Assembly: GCA_018067045.1 (NCBI GenBank)
Contig: JAGPVL010000010.1
Location: forward strand, 1 to 35,526
Direction of reading: 5' to 3'
From: Gammaproteobacteria bacterium
Lineage (GTDB): Bacteria > Pseudomonadota > Gammaproteobacteria > Pseudomonadales > Alcanivoracaceae
DNA length: 35,526 bases
Each line of letters begins with the position of its first letter. Within the stretch, counting starts at the first letter, position 1. Positions 7,474 to 18,383 of the stretch are shown piece after piece. Both the position numbers and the translations under genes were made by a program. Below the pieces are notes generated by a model. That model was not told the DNA's origin and did not search any database. It saw only the letters and a program-made list of their open reading frames with translations.

Positions 7474-8100
7474 ATGAACGAGCACGAAAATACGCGTCCT
7501 GACGAGCAGGAACCGGTAGTGGATACGGGTTCAGTTGATCGCCCTGAAGAGGGTTCCAGTGAGAACCCTGAGGTAGAAGTGCTGTACGCAGATGAGCAGG
7601 CAGATGCCGAGCCAGAAGTGGATTTGGCTGCGGAGCTGACGGCGCTGAAAGAAAAGCTGGCGGCGACAGAGAAATCATTGGCTGAGGCGGACATGCGCGC
7701 CCAGGCAGAAATTCAGAATGTGCGGCGCCGCGTAGAGCGCGACGTTAGCAACGCACATAAATTCGCGCTGGATAAGTTTTCTGCCGACATTTTGGCGGTT
7801 GCAGACAGTCTTGAGCGTGCGTTAACGAGCTTGCCGACAGACGTTGAAGCGCTAAAGCCCGCGATCGAAGGTACCGAGCTAACCCTTAAGGTGCTACTCG
7901 ATGTGTTCGGCAAGTACAAAATTGAGCAGCTCGATCCGAAGGGCGAGGCATTTGATCCGCAGCAGCATGAGGCGATGACGATGGTGCCGATGCCTGGGGC
8001 AGAGCCCAATAGCGTGATTGATGTGCTGGAGAAGGGTTATTCCCTGAATGGTCGCCTAATACGCCCAGCGCGTGTGGTGGTGGCGAAGGGCGACGCCTAG
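7474..8100 (+). CDS. grpE: Nucleotide exchange factor GrpE
   Basis: GrpE releases ADP from DnaK in the Hsp70 cycle. The 208-residue product has an acidic, disordered N terminus (to about residue 50), a long helical dimerisation region rich in Lys/Glu/Ala (ELTALKEKLAATEKSLAEAD), the motif EIQNVRRRVERD, and the C-terminal beta domain ending with GYSLNGRLIRPARVVVAKG, the standard GrpE signature. The ATG at 7474 has GGAG 8 nt upstream; the in-frame GTG at 7444 would add ten unlike residues. The gene is driven by the sigma-32 promoter at 7386 and followed by dnaK 165 bp away with its own heat-shock promoter. Confidence 0.96.
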   Translation: MNEHENTRPDEQEPVVDTGSVDRPEEGSSENPEVEVLYADEQADAEPEVDLAAELTALKEKLAATEKSLAEADMRAQAEIQNVRRRVERDVSNAHKFALDKFSADILAVADSLERALTSLPTDVEALKPAIEGTELTLKVLLDVFGKYKIEQLDPKGEAFDPQQHEAMTMVPMPGAEPNSVIDVLEKGYSLNGRLIRPARVVVAKGDA

Positions 8101-8160
8101 TTCGTCTGTGGCGCGTCGGCAGTTCGTGCAGAAAAACACCGAAGATTTTTTTACGCAGGC

Positions 8161-8188
8161 CTTGAAAGGCAGCCTGAAGCCGCCATAT
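8161..8188 (+). promoter_or_regulatory. Sigma-32 heat-shock promoter of dnaK
   Basis: CTTGAA (8161-8166), a 15-nt spacer and GCCATAT (8182-8188) fit the RpoH consensus with the same spacing as the grpE promoter. The predicted start leaves a leader of about 70 nt, which includes the palindrome AGGGGCCCCT at 8232-8241. Confidence 0.75.
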
Positions 8189-8265
8189 AGGCGTTGGTAA
8201 CGACAATAGTTCAGCGTTAGGGGTTGCCGATAGGGGCCCCTGAGCGACGTGAAGGAGTAGTAAAG

Positions 8266-10191
8266 ATGGGTAAGATTATTGGTATTGATTTGGGTACAAC
8301 AAACTCTTGTGTGGCCGTAATGGAAGGCACCAAGGTCAAAGTACTTGAGAACAGCGAAGGCACACGCACGACTCCGTCGATTATTGCGTATGCCGAAGAA
8401 ACCTTGGTGGGTCAGTCTGCCAAGCGTCAAGCAGTCACCAATCCGAACAACACGCTCTACGCGATTAAGCGTTTGATTGGTCGTCGTTTTAAAGATGACG
8501 TTGTGCAGAAAGACATCAAGATGGTGCCGTACAAAATTGTTGAAGCCGACAACGGCGATGCGTGGGTGGAAGTGAATGGCGAGAAAATGGCGCCACCACA
8601 AATCTCTGCGCAAGTTTTGAAAAAGATGAAAAAGACCGCTGAAGATTATCTTGGCGAAACCGTTACCGAAGCGGTTATTACTGTCCCTGCTTACTTTAAC
8701 GACTCACAGCGCCAGGCAACCAAGGATGCTGGTCGTATTGCGGGTCTGGATGTTAAGCGCATTATCAACGAGCCGACTGCGGCGGCGTTGGCGTACGGCA
8801 TGGACAAGACCGACGGCAAAGAGCGCAAGATCGCGGTGTATGACCTTGGTGGCGGTACCTTTGACGTATCCATTATTGAAATTGCAGACGTCGACGGCGA
8901 AAAGCAGTTCGAAGTGTTGTCCACCAACGGTGACACCTTCCTTGGCGGCGAAGACTTTGACGTGTTGTTGATTAATTTCTTGGCCGGTGAGTTTAAGAAA
9001 GATTCTGGCATCGACTTGTCTGGCGATGCGCTGGCGATGCAGCGTCTAAAAGAAGCTGCAGAAAAAGCGAAAATTGAATTGTCTTCAAGTGAGCAGACTG
9101 AAGTTAACCTGCCGTACATTACCGCAGATAACACTGGTCCTAAGCACATGGTCGTTAAGTTGACGCGTGCCAAGCTTGAGTCATTGGTTGAGCATCTCGT
9201 CACCAAATCGTTAGTGCCATGTAAGACTGCGATGCAGGATGCGGGCCTTTCGAATGCCGATATTACCGATGTGATTTTGGTTGGTGGCCAGACGCGTATG
9301 CCGATGGTGCAGAAGCTGGTTGCTGAGTTCTTCGGCCATGAGCCACGCAAAGATGTGAACCCTGATGAAGCGGTTGCCATTGGTGCGGCGCTACAGGGCG
9401 CGATCATGTCTGGCGACGTGACCGACGTGTTGTTGTTGGATGTGACACCACTGACTCTTGGTATTGAAACCATGGGTGGCGTGATGACGTCGATCATCGA
9501 CAAAAACACCACTATCCCAACGAAAGCATCGCAGGTGTTTTCGACCGCAGCGGACAGTCAAACAGCAGTGACCGTGCATGTATTGCAAGGCGAGCGTAAG
9601 CAAGCCGCGCAAAACAAATCGCTGGGTCAGTTTAATTTAGAAGACATTCCGCCTGCACCGCGCGGCATGCCACAAATTGAAGTGACGTTTGATATTGATG
9701 CGAACGGTATTTTGCACGTCGGCGCGAAAGATAAGGCGACCGGTAAAGAGCAGACTATTCAGGTGAAAGCGAACTCCGGCTTGTCTGATGAAGAAGTCGA
9801 TCAAATGGTAAAAGACGCAGAAGCCCACGCTGACGAAGATAAAAAATTCGAGCAGCTCGTGTCGGCGCGTAACCAAGCTGATCATCTTGTTCACGCGACC
9901 AAGAAAACCTTGGAAGAAGCGGCAGACAAAGCAACTGATGAAGAGAAAGCGGCAATCACTACGGCCATTACTGACCTTGAAGAAGCGCTACAAGGTAGTG
10001 ATGCAGAAGAGATTGAAGCGAAAACCAAAGCGTTGGCTGATGCTTCTGGCGCACTGGCTCAGCGTATGTACGCTGAAGCGGCGCAGCAAGAGCAGGGTGC
10101 TGAAGGCGCGACGGATGCTGATCAAGCTTCTGCTGCGGCCGATGATGTTGTCGATGCTGAGTTCGAAGAAGTTAAAGACGACAAGAAGTAA
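8266..10191 (+). CDS. dnaK: Molecular chaperone DnaK (Hsp70)
   Basis: DnaK is the ATP-dependent Hsp70 chaperone, working with DnaJ and GrpE on unfolded cytoplasmic proteins. The 641-residue product has the three Hsp70 signatures: [13 protein letters not shown] (residues 5-17), the ATPase segment [16 protein letters not shown] (about 194-209) and [14 protein letters not shown] (about 337-350). The linker [15 protein letters not shown] leads into the substrate-binding domain, then the helical lid and an acidic tail ending [10 protein letters not shown]. The ATG at 8266 has AAGGAG 8 nt upstream; an upstream in-frame start adds unlike residues. It has its own sigma-32 promoter and is followed by a hairpin before dnaJ. 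Confidence 0.98.
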   Translation: MGKIIGIDLGTTNSCVAVMEGTKVKVLENSEGTRTTPSIIAYAEETLVGQSAKRQAVTNPNNTLYAIKRLIGRRFKDDVVQKDIKMVPYKIVEADNGDAWVEVNGEKMAPPQISAQVLKKMKKTAEDYLGETVTEAVITVPAYFNDSQRQATKDAGRIAGLDVKRIINEPTAAALAYGMDKTDGKERKIAVYDLGGGTFDVSIIEIADVDGEKQFEVLSTNGDTFLGGEDFDVLLINFLAGEFKKDSGIDLSGDALAMQRLKEAAEKAKIELSSSEQTEVNLPYITADNTGPKHMVVKLTRAKLESLVEHLVTKSLVPCKTAMQDAGLSNADITDVILVGGQTRMPMVQKLVAEFFGHEPRKDVNPDEAVAIGAALQGAIMSGDVTDVLLLDVTPLTLGIETMGGVMTSIIDKNTTIPTKASQVFSTAADSQTAVTVHVLQGERKQAAQNKSLGQFNLEDIPPAPRGMPQIEVTFDIDANGILHVGAKDKATGKEQTIQVKANSGLSDEEVDQMVKDAEAHADEDKKFEQLVSARNQADHLVHATKKTLEEAADKATDEEKAAITTAITDLEEALQGSDAEEIEAKTKALADASGALAQRMYAEAAQQEQGAEGATDADQASAAADDVVDAEFEEVKDDKK

Positions 10192-10200
10192 TGAGCCGCG

Positions 10201-10228
10201 ATAGGGTGCCAGACGTTTGGCGCCCTAT
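10201..10228 (+). terminator. Intercistronic hairpin between dnaK and dnaJ
   Basis: An 11-bp stem ATAGGGTGCCA / TGGCGCCCTAT (one G-U pair, 6-nt loop) starts 9 nt after the dnaK stop. No U-run follows, so it is more likely an attenuating or mRNA-protecting hairpin than a full terminator. A second hairpin, ACGCCG / CGGCGT, lies at 10255-10275. Both could help make dnaK more abundant than dnaJ. Confidence 0.6.
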
Positions 10229-10314
10229 GTGTGGAATGAGATGTTACACGAACGACGCCGGGCTATGCTCGGCGTTGGTCTGTGAGAAGAAACTGACAGG
10301 AAGTAGCTACTACC

Positions 10315-11436
10315 ATGTCTAAGCGTGACTACTACGAAGTCCTTGGTGTTAAGAAAGATGCCGATGCGGCTGAATTGAAAAAAGCGTATCGCCGTCAGGC
10401 GATGAAGTTTCATCCGGATCGCAATCCGGATAACGCTGAAGCCGAAGCAAAGTTTAAAGAATCCAAGGAAGCCTACGAGATCTTGGCCGATGAGCAAAAG
10501 CGTGCGGCGTACGATCGCTTTGGTCATGCCGGTGTTGATGGTCAGGCGGGTCATGGCCAGGGTCAGGGCGCGGGCGGTTTTGGCGATATCTTTGGTGATA
10601 TTTTTGGCGACATTTTTGGCGGAGGCGGCGGTGGTCGTCGCGGTCCGTCACGTGGCGCTGACTTACGCTACACCTTGGAGCTGACGTTAGAGCAGGCGGT
10701 ACGTGGTACCAGCGAAAATATTCGCGTGCCAACGTGGGTCGGTTGTGAAACGTGTGATGGAACCGGCGCGAAAGATAAGGCAGCGCCGGTTGCTTGTGGC
10801 ACCTGTGGCGGCGCCGGTCAGGTGCGAATGCAGCAAGGCTTCTTTACGGTTCAGCAAACGTGTCCGACCTGTCGTGGCGCGGGCTCGATGATCAAAGATC
10901 CGTGCCCGTCTTGTCAGGGCCAGGGGCGTAAGCAAAGCACTAAAACGCTGGCGGTGAAAATCCCAGCTGGCGTTGATACCGGTGACCGCATTCGTTTGGC
11001 GGGCGAAGGTGAAGCAGGGCAGCATGGCGCGCCGGCGGGGGACCTGTATGTTCAGGTTTCGGTTCGTGCGCATCGAATCTTTCAGCGCGATGGCAACGAC
11101 CTGCATTGTGATGTGCCGGTGTCGTTTGTTGATGCCGCGCTGGGCGGCGACTTAGAAGTGCCGACGCTAAATGGCAAGGTTAGGCTGAAGGTGCCTGCGG
11201 AAACGCAGACCGGCAAACTGTTCCGATTGCGTGGCAAAGGTGTGGTTTCTGTACGCGGTGGTCCGCCGGGTGATCTGCTTTGCCGTGTTGAGATCGAAAC
11301 ACCGGTGGGGCTTGATGGTAAGCAGAAGGAGTTGTTGCGCCAGTTCCAGTCCTCGCTAGATGATGGCGGCGATCACCATAATCCGAAGAAAACCACTTGG
11401 TTTAAGGGCGTTAAGCGCTTTTTTGAAGGCATCTAG
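10315..11436 (+). CDS. dnaJ: Co-chaperone DnaJ (Hsp40)
   Basis: DnaJ delivers substrates to DnaK and stimulates its ATPase. The 373-residue product has an N-terminal J domain ([20 protein letters not shown]; the HPD motif within [15 protein letters not shown] near residues 33-35), a Gly/Phe region with a tandem [15 protein letters not shown], four CxxCxGxG zinc motifs ([32 protein letters not shown], about residues 144-207) and the C-terminal substrate domains. The start has CAGGAAG upstream. A GGCGC/GCGCC hairpin at 11444-11461 followed by TTGT may be a weak terminator. The gene ends the heat-shock cluster. Confidence 0.97.
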   Translation: MSKRDYYEVLGVKKDADAAELKKAYRRQAMKFHPDRNPDNAEAEAKFKESKEAYEILADEQKRAAYDRFGHAGVDGQAGHGQGQGAGGFGDIFGDIFGDIFGGGGGGRRGPSRGADLRYTLELTLEQAVRGTSENIRVPTWVGCETCDGTGAKDKAAPVACGTCGGAGQVRMQQGFFTVQQTCPTCRGAGSMIKDPCPSCQGQGRKQSTKTLAVKIPAGVDTGDRIRLAGEGEAGQHGAPAGDLYVQVSVRAHRIFQRDGNDLHCDVPVSFVDAALGGDLEVPTLNGKVRLKVPAETQTGKLFRLRGKGVVSVRGGPPGDLLCRVEIETPVGLDGKQKELLRQFQSSLDDGGDHHNPKKTTWFKGVKRFFEGI

Positions 11437-11606
11437 CCAGAGCGGCGCTCGTACGGGCGCCTTGTCTGACCGTGCTGAAATGCCCAGTTTTAGGTGAAGA
11501 ATATTGGTTTGCCGTGTTGCGGCAGGCCAATGCCTAAGCTCCCTCTAAGCTAACCTCTCAGTCTTTATTTCGACCCGTTCCCTTTGTTTTTGAGACATTC
11601 GACGGA

Positions 11607-11634
11607 TTGTTGAGTGTTGCCTGCCTGCTATAGT
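11607..11634 (+). promoter_or_regulatory. Candidate extended -10 promoter of the unknown gene
   Basis: TTGTTG (11607-11612), a 16-nt spacer and TATAGT (11629-11634) preceded by TGC form an extended -10 promoter 38 nt before the ATG at 11673. This suggests independent expression from dnaJ. Confidence 0.5.
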
Positions 11635-11672
11635 CGCTTGACCACTAAAAAAATAACAAAGAGTCTCGTGGA

Positions 11673-12830
11673 ATGATCCGTCTTGTCGTAACGACCAGTT
11701 TGGCGCTGTTGGCGTCGGTGTGTGTTGCTGATTCTCCTTTGGAGAATGCCCAGCAACGCGTGCAGCAAACCTTTGCGCAAAGACCCAGTGCCGAATTTAT
11801 CATCGATGCCAAGGTGATCAACTCGGCGTGGCAATCACCGCCGTTCGACCAAAACCCTTACATTTATACGTTTGCTGAAATCGAAACGAATTGGGATCGG
11901 TTTATGCGTGGTTTGCGTATTCCGTTTCCGTCGGCTGAGTATTTGCGCGACCGTTATCAGCGCTTCCCGCAATTGATGCATACCTTGGCGCACCAAGATG
12001 TCGATTGGGAGGCGCACAGTTTGAATGTGCTGGAGGTGTGGCAGGCCTATTTGCGTGGTGATTTTGAACGGTCTTACCGACTCGGCGTTAAATATGGCGG
12101 TTATGCGTTGGTGCCAGCGATTTATGGGGAAATTCTGCAGGGCGTTTATCTGGCTCGCTCGAACCGAGAGAAGCAGGTGTTCTTGCAAGATGCGATTGAT
12201 CGTATTCAAGAGCTGAGCGAGTTAATGCCGGTGTTGCCCGGCGATGAAGCATTGCACCCTGAGTATGTGTTGTTGCGTTTAGGGTATGCCTATGCGGTGG
12301 CGCGCCTGGCGGAGGACGCAGCGGTGGCGAAGGTGGTGACGGCGGGGTTGGGGCCGTCGGTGATCAACGCCGCAACTGAGGCGTTGGCGGTTGATCCGGA
12401 TCACCCGTTAACCTTGGCGCTGAACGCAGCGTTCGATGCCAATGTTATTCGTCGCGTAGGCAAGGGTGTGGGGCGGCTGACGTTTGGCGCCCAGCCGATT
12501 AATGCAGAAGAAGATTTTGCGCTGGCGCTAAGCAGTGTCGATGATATGGCGATTGTTCGTTACGAATACGCGAATAGTTTGCTTTACCTTGAGAAGGGTG
12601 CCGGTATTGACGCGGCGCTAGATCAGTTGCGTCAGGCGGCAGCCCTGCCGAGCAGCTACAGCATGGAAGCGTTGGACGTGCTGTATGCCCGTAAGCGTTT
12701 GGTGGAAGTGCGTGCGTGGCAGGACTCCGGCATGAGCTTTGGCAAGTTTGATCGCAAACGGCGCCGATTTATGCAGCGTTCCGGAGAGAACCTTTATAGC
12801 GTTGTGAGCAGTCCGTATTTAGTGCAATAA
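11673..12830 (+). CDS. Exported helical-repeat protein of unknown function
   Basis: I do not recognise a named family for this 385-residue protein. It begins with a probable Sec signal peptide (RLVVTTSLALLASVCVA, cleavage likely after residue 19), so it should act in the periplasm. The mature part is rich in Ala, Leu, Tyr and Arg with amphipathic helical stretches resembling TPR/Sel1-like solenoids, for example VWQAYLRGDFERSYRLGVKY, YVLLRLGYAYAVARLAEDAA and YEYANSLLYLEKGAGIDAAL; one segment, ATEALAVDPDHPLTLALNAA, looks like a TPR helix pair. There are no cysteines near the signal cleavage site, so a lipoprotein is unlikely. It interrupts the dnaJ-dapB adjacency seen in pseudomonads and has its own candidate promoter. 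A TRAP-associated or general scaffold role is possible but unproven. Confidence 0.75.
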   Translation: MIRLVVTTSLALLASVCVADSPLENAQQRVQQTFAQRPSAEFIIDAKVINSAWQSPPFDQNPYIYTFAEIETNWDRFMRGLRIPFPSAEYLRDRYQRFPQLMHTLAHQDVDWEAHSLNVLEVWQAYLRGDFERSYRLGVKYGGYALVPAIYGEILQGVYLARSNREKQVFLQDAIDRIQELSELMPVLPGDEALHPEYVLLRLGYAYAVARLAEDAAVAKVVTAGLGPSVINAATEALAVDPDHPLTLALNAAFDANVIRRVGKGVGRLTFGAQPINAEEDFALALSSVDDMAIVRYEYANSLLYLEKGAGIDAALDQLRQAAALPSSYSMEALDVLYARKRLVEVRAWQDSGMSFGKFDRKRRRFMQRSGENLYSVVSSPYLVQ

Positions 12831-12877
12831 GTTGTTCGCTCCGAGGCAATGTTGATTAGCGTCTCGAAGCCACATGA

Positions 12878-13831
<954 letters not shown>

Positions 13832-13843
13832 TCCGTTTCGCCC

Positions 13844-13872
13844 GTGACAGGGGCGCCATCACCCCCTACAAT
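13844..13872 (+). promoter_or_regulatory. Candidate promoter of carAB
   Basis: GTGACA (13844-13849), a 17-nt spacer and TACAAT (13867-13872) match sigma-70 boxes at five of six positions each. It lies just after the dapB stop. The sequence after the -10 is very C-rich (TAGCCCCCGCCC), a GC-rich discriminator of the kind linked to stringent control. The predicted transcript would have a leader of about 120 nt before carA. Confidence 0.65.
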
Positions 13873-13886
13873 TAGCCCCCGCCCAA

Positions 13887-13916
13887 ATGGCTCGGCGACA
13901 GACCCAAAATGACTAA
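13887..13916 (+). promoter_or_regulatory. Possible carAB leader peptide ORF
   Basis: A nine-codon ORF reads MARRQTQND with adjacent CGG and CGA arginine codons, and its TAA stop overlaps the first bases of the terminator hairpin at 13915. Arginine is an end product of carbamoyl phosphate, so this resembles a leader peptide for attenuation. It has no Shine-Dalgarno and would begin only about 8 nt from the predicted transcript start, so translation is uncertain. Confidence 0.35.
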
Positions 13917-13950
13917 AAAGCGAGTTGGATATCATCCATCTCGCTTTTTT
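13915..13950. terminator. Strong terminator/attenuator hairpin in the carAB leader
   Basis: Two 16-nt arms, AAAAAGCGAGTTGGAT and ATCCATCTCGCTTTTT, pair with one T-T mismatch around the loop ATC and end in six T residues. It may simply end dapB transcription. Because the only good carA promoter seen lies upstream of it, it could instead act as a carAB attenuator. Confidence 0.85.
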
Positions 13951-14000
13951 GCGACACGCGTCTGTTAGAGCTCCGCCCCCGAACAAGACTGGAGGTTACC

Positions 14001-15146
14001 TTGACGGTACCAGCCCTACTCGCACTGGAAGACGGCAGTATCTTCCGGGGTGTCGCCATCGGTGCGCCCGGCGAAGCCGTTGGAGAGGTGGTGTTTAATA
14101 CCGCTCTGACTGGTTATCAGGAAATTTTGACGGATCCCTCCTATGCGGAGCAGATCGTCACCCTGACCTATCCTCATATTGGCAACGTTGGTGTGAACGC
14201 TGAAGACGCTGAGTCTGATCGCGTTTGGGCCAAAGGCCTGATTATTCGTGATCTGGCGATGACGGTGTCGAGCTTTCGTGCAGAGCAATCTCTGCCGGAA
14301 TACCTCAACGACAACAGCATTGTTGGCATTGCCGATATCGATACCCGCCGCTTAACACGGATTTTGCGTGAAAAAGGCGCTCAAAACGGCTGCATTATTG
14401 CCGGCACGCACGCCGGTGAAGAGCTGAGCGAAGAGCGCGCGCTGGCTGCGGCTCGCGGCTTTGCCGGTCTCAGTGGCATGGATCTGGCCAAAGAAGTGTC
14501 GACCGCCAAGTCTTATCCGTGGACGGAGAGCGTTTGGGCATTGGGTCAGGGTCACGCAGAACTGGCGGACGAGAAATTTCATGTTGTCGCGTACGACTTT
14601 GGTGTGAAGCGTAATATTTTGCGCATGCTGGTGGCGCGCGGTTGCCGCTTAACGGTTGTGCCGGCGCAAACTCCGGCGGCTGACGTGTTGGCATTGAAGC
14701 CTGATGGTGTGTTTTTGTCGAATGGCCCGGGTGATCCGCAGCCATGCGATTACGCCATTACCGCGATCAGCGAAATCCTCGAAACGAATATTCCGGTGTT
14801 TGGTATTTGTCTGGGTCATCAGTTGTTGGCGTTAGCCTGCGGCGCGAAAACCCAGAAGATGAAGTTTGGCCATCATGGTGCCAACCATCCAGTCAAAGAT
14901 CTCGATCAAGACGTTGTGATGATTACCAGCCAGAACCACGGTTTCGCCGTTGATGAAACGACATTACCGGACAATATGAGAGTGACGCATGTGTCGCTGT
15001 TCGATGGCTCCTTGCAAGGCGTACATCTTACCGACAAGCCAGCGTTCAGCTTCCAGGGACACCCTGAAGCGAGCCCTGGGCCACATGACGTTGCGCCGCT
15101 GTTCGATCACTTTATCGAACTTATGCAACAAGCGAACAACGGGTAA
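14001..15146 (+). CDS. carA: Carbamoyl-phosphate synthase small (glutaminase) subunit CarA
   Basis: CarA hydrolyses glutamine and channels ammonia to CarB for carbamoyl phosphate, the precursor of arginine and pyrimidines. The 381-residue product has the N-terminal CarA-specific domain ([20 protein letters not shown]) and a class I glutamine amidotransferase domain with nucleophile Cys270 in GICLGHQ and His354/Glu356 in [13 protein letters not shown]. The start codon is TTG at 14001, with GGAGG 5 nt upstream and no nearer ATG or GTG; E. coli carA is also known to use UUG. carB begins 6 nt after the stop. Expression is probably controlled through the leader described above. Confidence 0.97.
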   Translation: MTVPALLALEDGSIFRGVAIGAPGEAVGEVVFNTALTGYQEILTDPSYAEQIVTLTYPHIGNVGVNAEDAESDRVWAKGLIIRDLAMTVSSFRAEQSLPEYLNDNSIVGIADIDTRRLTRILREKGAQNGCIIAGTHAGEELSEERALAAARGFAGLSGMDLAKEVSTAKSYPWTESVWALGQGHAELADEKFHVVAYDFGVKRNILRMLVARGCRLTVVPAQTPAADVLALKPDGVFLSNGPGDPQPCDYAITAISEILETNIPVFGICLGHQLLALACGAKTQKMKFGHHGANHPVKDLDQDVVMITSQNHGFAVDETTLPDNMRVTHVSLFDGSLQGVHLTDKPAFSFQGHPEASPGPHDVAPLFDHFIELMQQANNG

Positions 15147-15152
15147 GCGCAG

Positions 15153-18100
15153 ATGCCAAAAAGATCTGATATCCAAAGTGTTTTAATTATTGGCGCGGGC
15201 CCGATCGTGATTGGTCAGGCGTGCGAATTCGATTACTCCGGTGCACAAGCCTGTAAGGCGCTGCGCGAAGAAGGCGTGCGCGTCATTCTGGTGAACTCGA
15301 ATCCGGCTACGATTATGACGGATCCGTCTATGGCGGATGCGACCTATATTGAGCCGATTACCTGGCAGACCGTCGCCAAAATTATCGAGAAAGAAAAGCC
15401 GGATGCATTGCTGCCGACAATGGGTGGGCAGACGGCACTGAACTGTGCGTTAGATTTGGAGCGCGAAGGCGTCCTCGAGAAATTTGGCGTGGAAATGATT
15501 GGCGCCAATGCCGACGCGATTGATAAGGCGGAAGATCGCCAGCGTTTTGATGTGGCTATGCGCAAGATTGGACTGGAATGCCCGCGTTCTGCGATTGCGC
15601 ACAGCATGGAAGAAGCGTTCCAAGTGCTCGACTCAATCGGTTTTCCATGCATTATCCGTCCGAGCTTTACCATGGGCGGTTCTGGCGGTGGTATTGCGTA
15701 TAACCGTGAAGAGTTCGAAGAGATTTGTGGCCGCGGTTTTGATTTGTCGCCAACCAAAGAATTGCTGATCGACGAGTCGCTGCTGGGTTGGAAAGAATAT
15801 GAAATGGAAGTTGTCCGCGATAAAAAGGACAACTGCATTATCGTCTGCACGATCGAAAACTTCGATCCGATGGGTGTGCACACTGGCGATTCGATTACGG
15901 TTGCACCCGCGCAAACGCTAACCGATAAAGAATATCAAATTATGCGTAACGCCTCGCTGGCGGTATTGCGTGAGATTGGTGTTGAGACCGGCGGTTCGAA
16001 CGTACAGTTTGGCGTTGATCCGGACACTGGGCGCCTCGTGGTGATTGAGATGAACCCGCGTGTGTCGCGTTCATCCGCCTTGGCGTCGAAAGCGACCGGC
16101 TTCCCGATTGCGAAAGTCGCGGCAAAGCTGGCGATTGGTTATACCCTTGATGAACTGCAGAACGATATTACGGGTGGTTTAACGCCGGCATCGTTCGAGC
16201 CGTCCATTGATTACGTGGTGACGAAAATCCCACGCTTTAATTTCGAGAAATTTGCCGACGCGGATCCAATGTTGACGACTCAGATGAAGTCGGTTGGCGA
16301 AGTGATGGCGATCGGTCGTAACTTCCAAGAGTCGCTGCAAAAAGCCATGCGTGGTTTGGAGGTTGATGTATGTGGTTTCGACCCGTTCATTAACCCCGAT
16401 GACGGCGATGCGCGTGAGTTGGTTGCCCAAGCGTTGGCGGTGCCGTCACCTGATCGTTTGTGGGTCATTGCTGATGCTTTCCGTGCCGGTTATACCGTTG
16501 AAGAACTTTATCAGCTGATTAAAGTGGATCGCTGGTTCCTTGTTCAGATTGAAGACCTCGTTAATGACGAGCGGTCTGTCGCGGCAAGTACGTTTAGCGC
16601 GCTGAATAAAGACACACTTTATCGTTTAAAGCGCAAAGGTTTTGCTGATGCGCGTTTGGCAGCTCTATTGGGCGTCAAAGAAGCCGATGTTCGCGATAAG
16701 CGTCACGAGTTGAACCTGCATCCGGTGTATAAGCGCGTTGATACCTGTGCCGCGGAGTTCTCGACCAGCACGGCGTATATGTACTCGACCTATGACGAAG
16801 AGTGCGAAGCGCTGCCAACGGCGCGCGATAAAATCATGGTGATTGGTGGCGGGCCGAACCGTATTGGGCAAGGTATCGAATTTGATTACTGCTGCGTGCA
16901 TGCGGCGCAGGCGATGCGTGAAGATGGTTACGAAACCATTATGGTTAACTGTAATCCTGAAACGGTATCGACCGATTACGACACCTCCGATCGTTTGTAT
17001 TTCGAGCCGGTGACGCTTGAAGACGTGTTGGAAATTGTTGCCAAAGAAAAGCCTAAGGGCGTGATTGTTCAGTACGGTGGTCAGACGCCGTTGAAGCTGG
17101 CTCGCTCGTTGCAAGGTGCCGGTGTGCCGATTATTGGTACGAGCCCAGATGCGATTGATGAAGCGGAAGACCGCGAGCGTTTTCAGCAGCTCATCACCAA
17201 GCTAAACCTGAAGCAGCCACCGAACCGTACCGCCCGTAGTGTTGAGGATGGTTGTAGGTTGGCGGCGGAAATTGGTTATCCGTTAGTGGTGCGTCCATCG
17301 TACGTACTCGGTGGACGCGCCATGGAAATCGTTTACAACGAAGGTGAGCTGCGTAACTACATGAAGTATGCGGTGTCGGTGTCGAATGAGTCGCCGGTGC
17401 TGCTAGATCGTTTCTTGGATGACGCGATTGAAGTGGATGTTGATGCAGTCTGTGACGGCAAAGATGTTGTCATTGGCGCGATCATGCAGCATATCGAACA
17501 AGCCGGTGTTCACTCGGGTGATTCGGCTTGCTCGTTGCCACCTTACTCGCTTTCTGATGATGTTCAGAATGTCATGCGAGAGCAGTCACGTGCGATGGCG
17601 TTGGAGCTTGGCGTGGTTGGCCTGATGAATGTTCAGTTTGCGGTCAAGGATGGTGATGTTTACGTCCTTGAAGTAAATCCGCGCGCATCGAGAACGGTAC
17701 CGTTTGTTTCGAAGGCGATCGGTGTGTCGTTGGCGAAAATCGCGGCGCGCTGTATGGCCGGCGTGAGCTTGGCAGATCAGGGCTTTACTCAGGAAATCGT
17801 GCCGACAGAATTTTATGTCAAAGAAGCGGTGTTCCCGTTTAATAAATTCCCGAAAGTCGATCCGATCCTTGGCCCAGAAATGAAGTCTACGGGCGAAGTG
17901 ATGGGTGTTGGTGCAACGTTCGCAGAAGCCTTTACGAAGGCGGCGTTGGGTGCGGGTGATACCTTGCCGCGTAGTGGCACAGCGTTTATTTCGGTGCGTG
18001 ATGTGGATAAAGCGGCTGCGGTTGAAGTGGCTCGTGATCTTTCGGCGCAAGGCTTTACGTTGGTGGCAACGAGCGGCACAGCGAAGTTAATTGAAGCGGC

Positions 18101-18383
18101 GGGCGTGCCTGTTTCTTCGGTAAACAAAGTGCTTGAAGGTCGTCCGCATATTGTCGATATGATTAAAAATGGCGACATTCATTTGATTATCAATACGACA
18201 GAAGGCAAGCAAGCGGTGCGTGACTCGGCCGCGATTCGTCGCTCTGCGTTGCAGCGTAATGTTTATTACACCACGACGATTACCGGCGCGCGGGTAGTCT
18301 GTGATGCGGTGTCGGCAGATCGTGATACGCAGGTTCGACGTTTGCAGGACTTACACGCTGATAGAGCGAAGAAGGAATCCTAA
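15153..18383 (+). CDS. carB: Carbamoyl-phosphate synthase large subunit CarB
   Basis: CarB makes carbamoyl phosphate from bicarbonate, ammonia and two ATP. The 1076-residue product (E. coli 1073) has the two homologous ATP-grasp halves: the first begins [21 protein letters not shown], the second [20 protein letters not shown] near residue 560. Paired signatures include [12 protein letters not shown] in the first half and [12 protein letters not shown] in the second, and [11 protein letters not shown] and [12 protein letters not shown]. The C-terminal MGS-like regulatory domain from about residue 940 ends the protein, where ornithine and UMP act in E. coli. Its stop overlaps the greA start by one base (TAATG), showing tight coupling. 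Confidence 0.98.
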   Translation: MPKRSDIQSVLIIGAGPIVIGQACEFDYSGAQACKALREEGVRVILVNSNPATIMTDPSMADATYIEPITWQTVAKIIEKEKPDALLPTMGGQTALNCALDLEREGVLEKFGVEMIGANADAIDKAEDRQRFDVAMRKIGLECPRSAIAHSMEEAFQVLDSIGFPCIIRPSFTMGGSGGGIAYNREEFEEICGRGFDLSPTKELLIDESLLGWKEYEMEVVRDKKDNCIIVCTIENFDPMGVHTGDSITVAPAQTLTDKEYQIMRNASLAVLREIGVETGGSNVQFGVDPDTGRLVVIEMNPRVSRSSALASKATGFPIAKVAAKLAIGYTLDELQNDITGGLTPASFEPSIDYVVTKIPRFNFEKFADADPMLTTQMKSVGEVMAIGRNFQESLQKAMRGLEVDVCGFDPFINPDDGDARELVAQALAVPSPDRLWVIADAFRAGYTVEELYQLIKVDRWFLVQIEDLVNDERSVAASTFSALNKDTLYRLKRKGFADARLAALLGVKEADVRDKRHELNLHPVYKRVDTCAAEFSTSTAYMYSTYDEECEALPTARDKIMVIGGGPNRIGQGIEFDYCCVHAAQAMREDGYETIMVNCNPETVSTDYDTSDRLYFEPVTLEDVLEIVAKEKPKGVIVQYGGQTPLKLARSLQGAGVPIIGTSPDAIDEAEDRERFQQLITKLNLKQPPNRTARSVEDGCRLAAEIGYPLVVRPSYVLGGRAMEIVYNEGELRNYMKYAVSVSNESPVLLDRFLDDAIEVDVDAVCDGKDVVIGAIMQHIEQAGVHSGDSACSLPPYSLSDDVQNVMREQSRAMALELGVVGLMNVQFAVKDGDVYVLEVNPRASRTVPFVSKAIGVSLAKIAARCMAGVSLADQGFTQEIVPTEFYVKEAVFPFNKFPKVDPILGPEMKSTGEVMGVGATFAEAFTKAALGAGDTLPRSGTAFISVRDVDKAAAVEVARDLSAQGFTLVATSGTAKLIEAAGVPVSSVNKVLEGRPHIVDMIKNGDIHLIINTTEGKQAVRDSAAIRRSALQRNVYYTTTITGARVVCDAVSADRDTQVRRLQDLHADRAKKES

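Noticed and set aside
8691-9512. Long minus-strand open frame inside dnaK, and similar ones inside infB, carB and nusA
   Set aside because: They are mirror frames of strongly codon-biased genes, with no family features or ribosome sites.
13959-13964. GTCTGT pairing with ACAGAC (13898-13903) as a carAB antiterminator
   Set aside because: Only 6 bp, and it would enclose rather than disrupt the terminator hairpin.
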